DNA from: DQTL01 sp964396505
GTDB taxonomy: Bacteria; Bacteroidota; Bacteroidia; Flavobacteriales; Flavobacteriaceae
Assembly: GCA_964396505.1 (NCBI GenBank)
Contig: CAYNFJ010000007.1
Coordinates: forward strand, 1-34,780
Length of the DNA stretch: 34,780 bases
Direction of reading: 5' to 3'
Part shown: positions 16,605-24,649 of the stretch, one piece after another
Position numbering within the stretch: the first letter of the stretch is position 1
Layout of the letters: every line of letters starts with the position of its first letter
Made by a program: the position numbers and the translations under genes
Notes under the pieces: model-generated
Databases searched by the model: none
What the model saw: the letters and a program-made list of their open reading frames with translations, nothing else
Told to the model about the DNA's origin: nothing

Positions 16605-17585
16605 ATGGTAAAAATAAAAGACATAGAATTAGGAGAATTTCCCTTACTATTAGCTCCGATGGAAGATGTGAGTGACCCGCCTTTTAGAAAACTGTGTAAG
16701 GAATATGGTGCCGATGTGGTTTATACGGAGTTCATTTCTTCAGAAGGATTGATACGCAATGCCCGTAAAAGTGTTCAGAAACTGGATATTTATGATAGCG
16801 AACGACCAGTAGGAATTCAAGTATTTGGTCATGATATAGATTCGATGCTACGAACAGTGGAGATTGTCGAAGCATCCAAACCGGATTTTATCGATATTAA
16901 TTTTGGCTGCCCTGTCAAAAAAGTAGTGAACAAAGGCGCCGGTGCTGCCTTGTTAAAAGACATTTCCAAAATGGTGCGTATTGCTGAATTGATGGTAAAA
17001 CACACCGCCTTACCGGTAACGGTGAAAACCCGTTTAGGTTGGGATCATGATTCCATCCGGATTGTCGAAGTAGCTGAACGCTTGCAAGATGTAGGTATCG
17101 CCGCCCTAGCCATTCACGGACGAACCAGAGCTCAGCTATACAAAGGAAATGCTACCTGGGAGCCCATAGCCGATGTTAAAAACAATCCGAGGATGTTTAT
17201 TCCGGTTTTTGCTAATGGCGACATCAACACACCTGAAAAAGCACAGCAAGTACGGGATCAATACGGATTGGACGGTGCTATGATAGGGCGTTCCAGTATT
17301 GGGAATCCTTGGTTTTTTTCTCAAGTAAAACATTTTTTGGCTACTGGAGAACACCTAAACCCTCCGGATATTGCAGAACGGGTACGGGTGGCTAAAAGAC
17401 ATTTGGAAATGGCGATGGATTGGAACGGGACAGTAGTGGGTTTATTGGAAACACGGCGGCACTATACCAATTATTTCAAGGGACTTCCCAATTTTAAACA
17501 ATACAAACTTAAAATGTTAACTGCCCCTACTCAAGAAGAAGTTTTTCGAGTTTTTGATGAAATTTTACAAGCATATCAATATTAG
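16605..17585 (+). CDS. dusB: tRNA-dihydrouridine synthase B
   Basis: FMN- and NADPH-dependent reductase converting uridines in the tRNA D-loop to dihydrouridine. It is 326 residues with a TIM-barrel Dus fold. APMEDVSDPPFR is at residues 17-28, INFGCPVKKVVNKGAGAAL carries the catalytic Cys102, VTVKTRLGWD and IHGRTRAQLYKG contact the flavin, and GDINTPEKA plus DGAMIGRSSIGNPW bind the FMN phosphate. It is divergent from rnhA across 74 bases. The stop codon region (TTAG, 17582-17585) is shared with the convergent permease gene. Confidence 0.95.
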   Translation: MVKIKDIELGEFPLLLAPMEDVSDPPFRKLCKEYGADVVYTEFISSEGLIRNARKSVQKLDIYDSERPVGIQVFGHDIDSMLRTVEIVEASKPDFIDINFGCPVKKVVNKGAGAALLKDISKMVRIAELMVKHTALPVTVKTRLGWDHDSIRIVEVAERLQDVGIAALAIHGRTRAQLYKGNATWEPIADVKNNPRMFIPVFANGDINTPEKAQQVRDQYGLDGAMIGRSSIGNPWFFSQVKHFLATGEHLNPPDIAERVRVAKRHLEMAMDWNGTVVGLLETRRHYTNYFKGLPNFKQYKLKMLTAPTQEEVFRVFDEILQAYQY

Positions 17586-18784
17586 GACAGTAATTTTACA
17601 GACAACCGGCTACTGGCTATTTTTGCAGAGAAAAACCCCAGCACGAGCATAGTACCTATCACAATGAGCAGATTTTGAAAATTGTAAATAACCGGATATG
17701 CCAGCAACTCATTGATCATAAATAAGTGATAACGATCTTGTATAAATACCAAAAAACTACCGAGAACCAAACCTAAAACCAATCCAATAAGGATTAATAA
17801 AAAACCTTGATACACAAATATTCTTTTTAAATCTTCTATTTCAACCCCTAAGTCAAGGAGAGTTTTCAAATTATCTTTTTTGTCCAAAATCATCATAATA
17901 ATAGCACCGATAATATTAAACAACGCAATAATCAATACCAATGTAAATATAAAATACAGTACCAAATTTTCAGTATTTAACATTTTATAAAATACGGCGT
18001 TGAGCTGGGCTCTGGTTTGTACTTTAAAAGTATCCCCTAGTTCTTGTTGTAATTTTTTTGCAAATATAGTGGCATCAACATCAGGTTTCAATTGGATAGC
18101 AATAGCACTGATTTGATCGAGAGGATATTCTAATAATTCTTGAGCAACCGGAAGATTAGCAAAGACATATTTACTATCAATATCGTCAATAATAGAAAAG
18201 ATACCGATACATCGCGTATCAATACTGTGCACCAAAGCAGAGGGATTGGTAATCGCATAGGTAACACCCGGCTTTGGAATGTAAATACTTAAGGGTTCCA
18301 GATAATCCACCCCTAAGGATAATTTATTGGCTATTACATTTCCAACCACCACACCATAAGGAAACTCGGGGTTTAACCATTTTCCGGAAATAAGCGCCGA
18401 ATCTAACTTGACAACCTCTAAATAATGCGTATCTACTCCTTTGATATAAGCAATATGTTGCTTGTTACGGTGTTTAAAAAAAGCCCGTTCTTCCAGTATT
18501 TTGGAATAGGATTGTATATCCGTTTGGGTTGTGATTTGTTGTTCTAAAGCAGGAGTAAAATGAAATGTCTTACCATATACAGCACTTACCTTAATATCCG
18601 GATCGGCTATTTTATAAAAAGAAATGCTAAACTCCTTTAATCCCGAAAAACCGGACAAGACGACAAAAAGCACTGCCGTGGCGACCACAATGCCCAATGC
18701 GGCAATAATGGTAATAATATTAATGGCATTATTACTGCTTTTGGATACTAAATATCGCTTAGCTATGTATAAAGAAAAATTCAA
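17582..18784 (-). CDS. LolC/LolE-like ABC transporter permease
   Basis: A 400-residue membrane protein of the FtsX/MacB permease type. The topology is one helix near residues 20-47, a large periplasmic domain (about 48-270), then three helices (about 276-300, 320-345, 365-390), as in LolC/LolE, which release lipoproteins from the inner membrane. The N-terminus MNFSLYIAKRYLVSKSSNNAI is family-typical and is reached only by a TTG start at 18784-18782; upstream there is no ATG before a TAG nine codons away. No ATPase gene (LolD) is adjacent. It converges on dusB with four bases of overlap. Lipoprotein release is inferred from family membership. Confidence 0.85.
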   Translation of the reverse strand: MNFSLYIAKRYLVSKSSNNAINIITIIAALGIVVATAVLFVVLSGFSGLKEFSISFYKIADPDIKVSAVYGKTFHFTPALEQQITTQTDIQSYSKILEERAFFKHRNKQHIAYIKGVDTHYLEVVKLDSALISGKWLNPEFPYGVVVGNVIANKLSLGVDYLEPLSIYIPKPGVTYAITNPSALVHSIDTRCIGIFSIIDDIDSKYVFANLPVAQELLEYPLDQISAIAIQLKPDVDATIFAKKLQQELGDTFKVQTRAQLNAVFYKMLNTENLVLYFIFTLVLIIALFNIIGAIIMMILDKKDNLKTLLDLGVEIEDLKRIFVYQGFLLILIGLVLGLVLGSFLVFIQDRYHLFMINELLAYPVIYNFQNLLIVIGTMLVLGFFSAKIASSRLSVKLLS

Positions 18785-18873
18785 GTTTAATCCCCAATTT
18801 GATGCATACTATCTATCTGTAAAGCGTCGGGGTTAAAATTAGCCAAAAAATACACCCGTTTTTAAAAAAGTAG

Positions 18874-18881
18874 CAAAATTA
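18874..18881 (-). promoter_or_regulatory. Probable -7 element for the LolE-like permease
   Basis: On the minus strand this reads TAATTTTG, fitting TAnnTTTG, 89 bases before the TTG start. No TTTG is seen at the right distance, so confidence is limited. Confidence 0.4.
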
Positions 18882-18961
18882 TTTGTTTGTTTTATAATAT
18901 TCTAATAATCAAATAGTTAGTATATTTTATATATTTTAATATCTTTTATTCTAAGAAGCCG

Positions 18962-18977
18962 GTCTATTTGAATAGAC
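18962..18977. repeat. Short inverted repeat (possible operator)
   Basis: GTCTATT-TG-AATAGAC, perfect 7-base arms around two bases. It lies 50 bases upstream of the rho -33 element. It has no T-tract, so a protein-binding site is more likely than a terminator. By its position it could serve either rho or the permease. Confidence 0.4.
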
Positions 18978-19026
18978 AAAAACTCCTAAATATGAACAAA
19001 CAAACAAGATATTATAATAAAACAAC

Positions 19027-19055
19027 TTGTTTATTAAAAAGTTTTCATACCTTTG
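19027..19055 (+). promoter_or_regulatory. Bacteroidota-type promoter for rho
   Basis: TTG at 19027-19029 and TACCTTTG at 19048-19055 are separated by 18 bases. Transcription would start near 19062, leaving an untranslated leader of about 115 bases, the longest well-supported leader in this window. Confidence 0.65.
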
Positions 19056-19177
19056 TAGTGTACTATACTAGATTACCCGATAAAGTAGTATCTTTTTCAA
19101 CAATCAAAAACAGATTAAAATCTTAAAAAAATAGACAAATATCTTTTGTCGTAAAATATTAATTTACTTATACATTT

Positions 19178-20875
19178 ATGTTAGAAATTTCAGAACTCAA
19201 GTCAAAGAGTCTTGCGGAATTAAAAGACTTAGCGAAAGCTATGAAAATCCCTAGAACCAGTCAGTTAAAAAAACTGGATTTGGTTTATAAAATACTTGAT
19301 TTTCAAGCAGCCAATCCGGAAACTGAGGAAAAAAAACCATCCCTTCCTAAATCCTCACAAAAAAAAGAATCCAAGCCCGATAAACCCAACAAGCAGCCAC
19401 AACCGGAGGATTCCGGAGAAACTGCCACTAAAAAAACCAAAACCCGAAGACGTGTCAAGAAAGATGAGAGCTCCGGTAAGGAAAAAGAAAATAATCAGCC
19501 TAAGGTAACTTCGGATGTATCGAATACTCCTAAAGAAATACAACAGCCCGTTGCTAAAAAACAAGCTGAAAACCGTTCTAAACAGCAGCATCAACAAAAC
19601 AAGCAAAATCAGCAGAACCAAAAGAAACAGCACAATAATCCCAATCAACAGCGTTCCAACCAAAATAACCAACAACGTTCTCACCAAAACGGAAATGGAA
19701 ACGGAAAAAACGGAAATCAACAAAATAAATCGTATAAACAAAAAGAAATTGAATACGAATTTGATGGGATCATTGAAAGTGAAGGAGTTTTGGAAATGAT
19801 GCCTGACGGTTATGGTTTTTTACGCTCATCAGATTATAATTATTTATCTTCTCCGGACGATATTTATGTCTCACAATCGCAAGTAAAATTATTTGGTTTA
19901 AAAACCGGTGATACCGTTAAAGGTATAGTAAGACCCCCAAAATCCGGGGAAAAATATTTTCCACTTATTCGGGTTTCCAAAATAAACGGCTTAAATCCAA
20001 AAGTGGTCAGAGACCGGGTGGCTTTTCAGCATTTAACACCGCTATTTCCCGATGAAAAATTTGAATTAGCCAAGGGAATAAAGAATATTTCCAGCAGGAT
20101 TGTTGATATGTTTGCACCCATTGGTAAAGGTCAAAGAGCAATGATTGTAGCACAACCCAAAACCGGTAAAACGATCTTACTAAAAGATATTGCCAACTCA
20201 ATTGCGACCAATCATCCGGAAGTATATCAAATTATATTGTTGATAGATGAAAGACCTGAAGAGGTTACTGATATGCAACGCAGCGTAAGAGCTGAAGTAG
20301 TTGCTTCAACCTTTGATGAACCGGCAGAAAAACATGTACGCGTAGCAAATATTGTATTGGAAAAAGCCAAACGCTTAGTAGAAAGTGGTCATGATGTCGT
20401 GATTCTTCTGGATTCCATAACCCGTCTGGCACGCGCATACAACACGGTAGCTCCGGCATCCGGTAAAATATTATCCGGAGGTATTGATGCAAATGCCTTA
20501 CACAAACCCAAACGTTTCTTTGGAGCGGCACGTAATATAGAAGGTGGTGGTTCGTTAACCATCGTAGCTACAGCACTTACCGAAACCGGTTCTAAGATGG
20601 ATGAGGTCATCTTTGAAGAATTTAAAGGTACCGGTAATATGGAATTGCAACTGGATAGAAATATATCAAACCGTCGTATTTATCCGGCAATTGATTTGAT
20701 TAAATCCAGTACGCGTAGAGATGATTTATTGATGGATCCGCAAACAGTACAACGTATGTGGATCTTGCGTAAATACCTAGCCGATATGAATCCTGTGGAA
20801 GCGATGCAGTTTATCAAGGATAAAATTCAATACACCCAATCCAACGAAGAGTTTTTGATGTCGATGAACGGTTAG
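19178..20875 (+). CDS. rho: Transcription termination factor Rho
   Basis: Hexameric RNA-DNA helicase that ends transcription at Rho-dependent sites. It is 565 residues, against about 420 in E. coli. Residues 1-45 are the Rho_N helical domain (ISELKSKSLAELKDLAKAMKI). Residues about 50-190 are an inserted low-complexity stretch rich in Lys, Gln, Asn and Pro, as in other Bacteroidota Rho proteins. Residues about 195-270 form the cold-shock-like RNA-binding domain (GVLEMMPDGYGFLRS, SPDDIYVSQSQ). The RecA-like motor follows, with Walker A AQPKTGKT near residue 330, DERPEEVTDM, and Walker B VVILLDSITRLARAYN. It is convergent with the trigger factor gene, with a shared terminator between them. Confidence 0.97.
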   Translation: MLEISELKSKSLAELKDLAKAMKIPRTSQLKKLDLVYKILDFQAANPETEEKKPSLPKSSQKKESKPDKPNKQPQPEDSGETATKKTKTRRRVKKDESSGKEKENNQPKVTSDVSNTPKEIQQPVAKKQAENRSKQQHQQNKQNQQNQKKQHNNPNQQRSNQNNQQRSHQNGNGNGKNGNQQNKSYKQKEIEYEFDGIIESEGVLEMMPDGYGFLRSSDYNYLSSPDDIYVSQSQVKLFGLKTGDTVKGIVRPPKSGEKYFPLIRVSKINGLNPKVVRDRVAFQHLTPLFPDEKFELAKGIKNISSRIVDMFAPIGKGQRAMIVAQPKTGKTILLKDIANSIATNHPEVYQIILLIDERPEEVTDMQRSVRAEVVASTFDEPAEKHVRVANIVLEKAKRLVESGHDVVILLDSITRLARAYNTVAPASGKILSGGIDANALHKPKRFFGAARNIEGGGSLTIVATALTETGSKMDEVIFEEFKGTGNMELQLDRNISNRRIYPAIDLIKSSTRRDDLLMDPQTVQRMWILRKYLADMNPVEAMQFIKDKIQYTQSNEEFLMSMNG

Positions 20876-20917
20876 GAACAAGCTGATATTACGATAAATA
20901 AGTAATAGGTACAAATA

Positions 20918-20949
20918 AAAAAGCCCTTGGAAGTTTCCAAGGGCTTTTT
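20918..20949. terminator. Bidirectional intrinsic terminator between rho and tig
   Basis: Arms AAAAAGCCCTTGGAA (20918-20932) and TTCCAAGGGCTTTTT (20935-20949) are perfectly complementary; the innermost pair probably opens to give a four-base loop. A-run on one side and T-run on the other allow termination in both directions between two convergent genes. Confidence 0.92.
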
Positions 20950-20980
20950 ATATGAATCTAAATTAAATTGTTATGAAAAA

Positions 20981-22309
20981 CTATTTATAAACTTCTGCTA
21001 CAAAATCTTTATAGGTAACTTCTTTGGTTTTGTACTTCAATTTCTCTTTGTATAAATCCAATAGTTTTTGACTCATCAATTGCTCTTGCATTCTCTTAAC
21101 CTCCTCTTGATTAGCTAAAATCCGGTCGATAATTTCATCCATATCTTTTCCCTCCGGAATAGGTTGTCCATATTGTGCCATTTGAGAAGCGATCAAGCTT
21201 TTAGCATAATCACGAAGTTCCTCAAAAGTAAGCTTTAAATCATTTTCTTTGGCTATTTGTCCTTCAATTAGTTGATAACGCAAGCCTTTTTCCGAGCGAT
21301 CATATTCTGCTATGGCTTCTTCTTCTGTCAATTGTTTCTCGCCTCCTATTTGCAACCATTTTTTTAGGAAATCTGCGGGTAAATCAAACTTAGTGTGTTC
21401 AATTAAATAATCGGTAGCTGCATTTAAAAACTGCTGGTCTGCTTGGTTTTGAAATTGCTTTTCGGCACTTTTCTTAATCTCTTCACGCAGTTCTTTCTCA
21501 GATTTAATTTTGTCTTTACCAAATAATTTGTCAAATAATTCTTGATTCAATTCCGCCAACTCGGTAGTGGTAATCTCGGTAATTTTAAAACTAACCGGTA
21601 CATCAAATCCATGCGCATCGTCGTGGTCCAAACCTAAAGCGTGCATCAATTCGTGGTCATCAGTAAACAAATTTTTGGTTTTGAGTGCTATAACATCACC
21701 TACTTTTTTACCCAAAAATTTCTTGTGATTTACTTTTCCTTTTATTTGTGATAATTCAATAGTTGCATTTTTTTCTTGTTCCTCTCCTTTGTATTCAAAA
21801 CTAAAAGTTCCTACCATTCTGGCATCTTCAACTACCTCTTTTTGTGTGATTAGTTTACCATATTGCTTACGAATCGTTTGTACCTCTTCATCGATAAAGG
21901 CATCATCGGCTGTTATTTTATAAAAAGTGACTTTGTTCTTGGTATTATAATCAACATCGAATTGAGGCGCCATTCCCAATTCAAAATCAAAGACAAATTT
22001 GTCATTCTCCCAAGAAAAATTATCATCGGGTTTTGGAATAGGATTTCCTAAAATATCCAATTTTTCTTCGACTAAGAATTTATTCAAAGTATCTTGCAAA
22101 AGCTTATTAACTTCATCGATGATAATGGATTTTTCATATTGCTTTTTGATCATTCCCATTGGAACTTGCCCTTTTCTAAAACCGGGAACAGAAGCTGTCT
22201 TACGGTAATCTTTTAAGATTTTTTCTACTTTGGGTTGATAATCGGCTTTATCAATGTCCACGGTTATTACCGCATTTAACGAATCGATATCTTGTTTTGA
22301 AATATTCAT
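20981..22309 (-). CDS. tig: Trigger factor (ribosome-associated chaperone)
   Basis: Binds the ribosome exit tunnel and shelters nascent chains. It is 442 residues. The N-terminal ribosome-binding domain covers about residues 1-110, with the signature VPGFRKGQVPMGMIKKQYEK at about 39-58 (E. coli GFRKGKVP). A degenerate FKBP-type domain follows at about 150-245 and contains an acidic His/Asp-rich loop (DDHELMHALGLDHDDAHGF). The remainder is the helical C-terminal cradle (ELNQELFDKLFG onward). It is a single gene with a TAATTTTG -7 element upstream. Confidence 0.94.
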   Translation of the reverse strand: MNISKQDIDSLNAVITVDIDKADYQPKVEKILKDYRKTASVPGFRKGQVPMGMIKKQYEKSIIIDEVNKLLQDTLNKFLVEEKLDILGNPIPKPDDNFSWENDKFVFDFELGMAPQFDVDYNTKNKVTFYKITADDAFIDEEVQTIRKQYGKLITQKEVVEDARMVGTFSFEYKGEEQEKNATIELSQIKGKVNHKKFLGKKVGDVIALKTKNLFTDDHELMHALGLDHDDAHGFDVPVSFKITEITTTELAELNQELFDKLFGKDKIKSEKELREEIKKSAEKQFQNQADQQFLNAATDYLIEHTKFDLPADFLKKWLQIGGEKQLTEEEAIAEYDRSEKGLRYQLIEGQIAKENDLKLTFEELRDYAKSLIASQMAQYGQPIPEGKDMDEIIDRILANQEEVKRMQEQLMSQKLLDLYKEKLKYKTKEVTYKDFVAEVYK

Positions 22310-22331
22310 GGGTCGTATTTTTAACAGTCCG

Positions 22332-22339
22332 CAAAATTA
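22332..22339 (-). promoter_or_regulatory. Probable -7 element for tig
   Basis: On the minus strand this reads TAATTTTG, 22 bases before the tig ATG. The upstream side is a run of A on this strand with no proper TTTG at 18-19 bases. The same octamer precedes the LolE-like permease. Confidence 0.4.
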
Positions 22340-22431
22340 GTTTTTTTTTTAGAATGCATGGATGAAATAGGCAATATTTTGCGGTAATTTGTATGTTTTA
22401 CAGATTAATTAACGTATTTTGTAGCTGTCTT

Positions 22432-24225
22432 ATGAAATTTGAGCATCTAAAACCCAGTATTCAAGCCCTTCCGGAAGAACCCGGTGTCTATCAATATTTT
22501 GATAAAGAGGGTAAGATACTCTATGTTGGCAAGGCAAAAAATCTTAAAAAACGCGTGTCTTCCTATTTTAATAAAACCCAAGATCACGCTAAAACACGTA
22601 TCTTAGTCAGTAAGATACAGCACATCAAACACATCGTGGTCTTGACTGAAACCGATGCCTTATTACTAGAAAACAGTCTGATAAAAAAACTCCAACCCCG
22701 GTACAATATCATGTTAAAAGATGATAAAACCTACCCTTGGATTTGTATTAAAAAAGAACCGTTCCCACGTATATTTCTCACCAGAAACACTATCCAAGAC
22801 GGGTCGGAATATTACGGGCCATACACCTCTGTGCGTACGGTTCGAGCTTTGCTGAGTTTGATAAAAGAACTCTACCCGCTACGCACCTGTAATTATAATT
22901 TGAGCCCCGAAAATATCGCCCATAAAAAATATAGCATTTGTTTAGATTATCATATCGGCACTTGCAAAGGCCCTTGTGAAGGACTACAATCTTCTGAAGA
23001 ATACGAATCCGATATAGCCGAAATACGGGCTATTATCAAAGGAAACTTTAAAGATGCCTTGCATAAATTTGAACAATTGATGCATGATTTTGCCGCTAAA
23101 ATGGAATTTGAAGAAGCTCAAAAAATTAAAGAAAAAATAGCCCTTTTAGCCAATTACCAAGCCAAATCTACAGTGGTAAATCCTAAAATCACCAATGTAG
23201 ATGTGTTTAATATCGTATCGGATGAAAGCTATGCTTATGTCAATTTTTTTAAAATCAGTAACGGTGCGATTATTCAATCGCATACCACTGAGATTAAAAA
23301 GAAATTATCTGAATCTGATCAGGAAATATTGGAATTGGCTATTGTAGAAATCCGCAGACGTTACCAATCACAATCCAAGGAAATATATGTTCCATTTAAG
23401 GTAGCATTAGGAGAAAATCTAAAGCTAAGTGTGCCAAAAATTGGAGACAAAAAACACATCTTGGATTTATCGCTTCGCAATGCCAAATACTTTAGACAAG
23501 AGCGTTTTAAACAAGAGAAAATTTTGGATCCGGAACGCCACACCAAACGAATTATGGCTCAAATGCAAAAAGATTTACGCCTACCCGTTCCCCCGGTTCA
23601 TATAGAGTGTTTTGACAATTCCAATATTCAAGGAACCCATCCGGTGGCAGCTTGTGTGGTATTTAAAAATGGGAAACCCAGTAAACGGGACTATCGTAAA
23701 TTTAACATAAAAACCGTAATAGGCGCCAATGATTTTGCCTCTATGGAAGAGATTATATACAGACGTTACAAACGCCTATTGGATGAAAAAACAGCACTAC
23801 CGCAATTAATTGTCATTGATGGAGGAAAAGGACAGTTGAGCGCCGCACTCAAAAGTTTAGACGCCTTACAACTTCGTGGTAAAATAGCCATCATCGGAAT
23901 AGCAAAACGGTTGGAAGAAATCTATTATCCGGAAGATCCTATCCCGCTATATTTGGACAAAACTTCCGAAACCTTGAAAATAATCCAACAGTTGAGAAAC
24001 GAAGCACACCGGTTTGGAATCACTTTTCATCGCCAAAAACGCAGCAAATCTGCTATTGAAACCGAATTGGAGAACATCCCCGGAATTGGAGATAAGACAA
24101 TAGTCTCTTTGTTAAAACATTTTAAATCTGTCAAAAGAGTAAAAGCCGCCGGTTTAGATGAATTGATCCCGCTGGTGGGAAAATCAAAGGCATACATTAT
24201 ACATCGCTATTTTACAAGCTCTTAA
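22432..24225 (+). CDS. uvrC: Excinuclease ABC subunit C
   Basis: Makes the two incisions around damaged DNA in nucleotide excision repair. Starting at the ATG at 22432 gives 597 residues, MKFEHLKPSIQALPEEPGVYQ, the family-like start; the longer frame from 22393 adds 13 residues of no similarity. Domains in order: GIY-YIG nuclease (GVYQYFDKEGKILYVGKAKNL, about 18-38), a cysteine cluster (CLDYHIGTCKGPCEG), the UVR motif that contacts UvrB (FAAKMEFEEAQKIKEKI), the RNase H-like 5' nuclease (IECFDNSNIQGTHPVAA and IVIDGGKGQLSAA), and two helix-hairpin-helix motifs near the end (ENIPGIGDKTIVSLLKHF). Confidence 0.96.
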   Translation: MKFEHLKPSIQALPEEPGVYQYFDKEGKILYVGKAKNLKKRVSSYFNKTQDHAKTRILVSKIQHIKHIVVLTETDALLLENSLIKKLQPRYNIMLKDDKTYPWICIKKEPFPRIFLTRNTIQDGSEYYGPYTSVRTVRALLSLIKELYPLRTCNYNLSPENIAHKKYSICLDYHIGTCKGPCEGLQSSEEYESDIAEIRAIIKGNFKDALHKFEQLMHDFAAKMEFEEAQKIKEKIALLANYQAKSTVVNPKITNVDVFNIVSDESYAYVNFFKISNGAIIQSHTTEIKKKLSESDQEILELAIVEIRRRYQSQSKEIYVPFKVALGENLKLSVPKIGDKKHILDLSLRNAKYFRQERFKQEKILDPERHTKRIMAQMQKDLRLPVPPVHIECFDNSNIQGTHPVAACVVFKNGKPSKRDYRKFNIKTVIGANDFASMEEIIYRRYKRLLDEKTALPQLIVIDGGKGQLSAALKSLDALQLRGKIAIIGIAKRLEEIYYPEDPIPLYLDKTSETLKIIQQLRNEAHRFGITFHRQKRSKSAIETELENIPGIGDKTIVSLLKHFKSVKRVKAAGLDELIPLVGKSKAYIIHRYFTSS

Positions 24226-24385
24226 AATTAGATTTTCAAAAGTCATTTCTTAATCTTAGCACAACGGAAACAGGGTTTTTCCCAATAAAAAAATTAGGAA
24301 AAAACACTCGAAAAATCAGGAAAAATCCTACTGATAATCCGGTTTAGATACAGGACATTTGTAGTGTAAAAAAAACCGATACACG

Positions 24386-24548
24386 ATGTCACCATTTTCA
24401 AAACTTCTCTTGAGCATATTAGGTCTCCTACTGGTTTTTACCCTTTTTACCGCAACGAGCTATCACACCGATCAAGCTGTCGTAAAAGAACTCAACAAAA
24501 AAGAGCTCATACGATATATTACCCAAGAAGTCAATTATGAAAAACAAT
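24386..24548 (+). CDS. N-terminal fragment of an unidentified membrane or exported protein (cut by gap)
   Basis: 54 residues are visible before the gap. They contain one hydrophobic segment (LLLSILGLLLVFTLFTATS, about residues 7-25), either an uncleaved membrane anchor or a signal peptide, then a charged stretch (VVKELNKKELIRYITQEVNYEKQ). I do not recognise a family. This is probably not the N-terminus of the protein after the gap, because that sequence starts with the end of its own signal peptide. It lies 160 bases after uvrC. The 3' end is missing. Confidence 0.55.
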
Positions 24549-24648
24549 NNNNNNNNNNNNNNNNNNNNNNNNNNNNNNNNNNNNNNNNNNNNNNNNNNNN
24601 NNNNNNNNNNNNNNNNNNNNNNNNNNNNNNNNNNNNNNNNNNNNNNNN
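24549..24648. other. Assembly gap (100 N)
   Basis: Exactly 100 N. It joins two unrelated gene fragments in one artificial frame. The missing piece must contain the end of the first gene, a spacer, and the start of the second. Confidence 0.97.
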
Positions 24649-24649
24649 T

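Larger units (their letters stand above)
18785..19177. other. Divergent intergenic region between the LolE-like permease and rho
   Basis: 393 very AT-rich bases with no gene. It holds a -7 element for the permease (18874-18881, minus), the rho promoter (19027-19055, plus), a short perfect inverted repeat (18962-18977), a longer imperfect inverted repeat (18887-18900 with 19009-19025), and a rho leader of about 115 bases. I see no tRNA, no small conserved ORF and no terminator hairpin in it. Confidence 0.7.

Noticed and set aside
19355..19741. A 128-codon antisense frame encoding a very hydrophobic chain opposite rho
   Set aside because: It is the complement of the A-rich, Lys/Gln/Asn-rich insert of Rho; the T-rich complement gives runs of Leu, Ile, Val and Phe by composition alone.
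22393..22431. Upstream extension of uvrC from an ATG at 22393
   Set aside because: The extra 13 residues do not look like UvrC, and the ATG at 22432 gives the family-typical N-terminus.
24266..24282. GGAAA / TTTCC hairpin after uvrC
   Set aside because: The stem is only five bases with no T-tract, so it is unlikely to terminate transcription.
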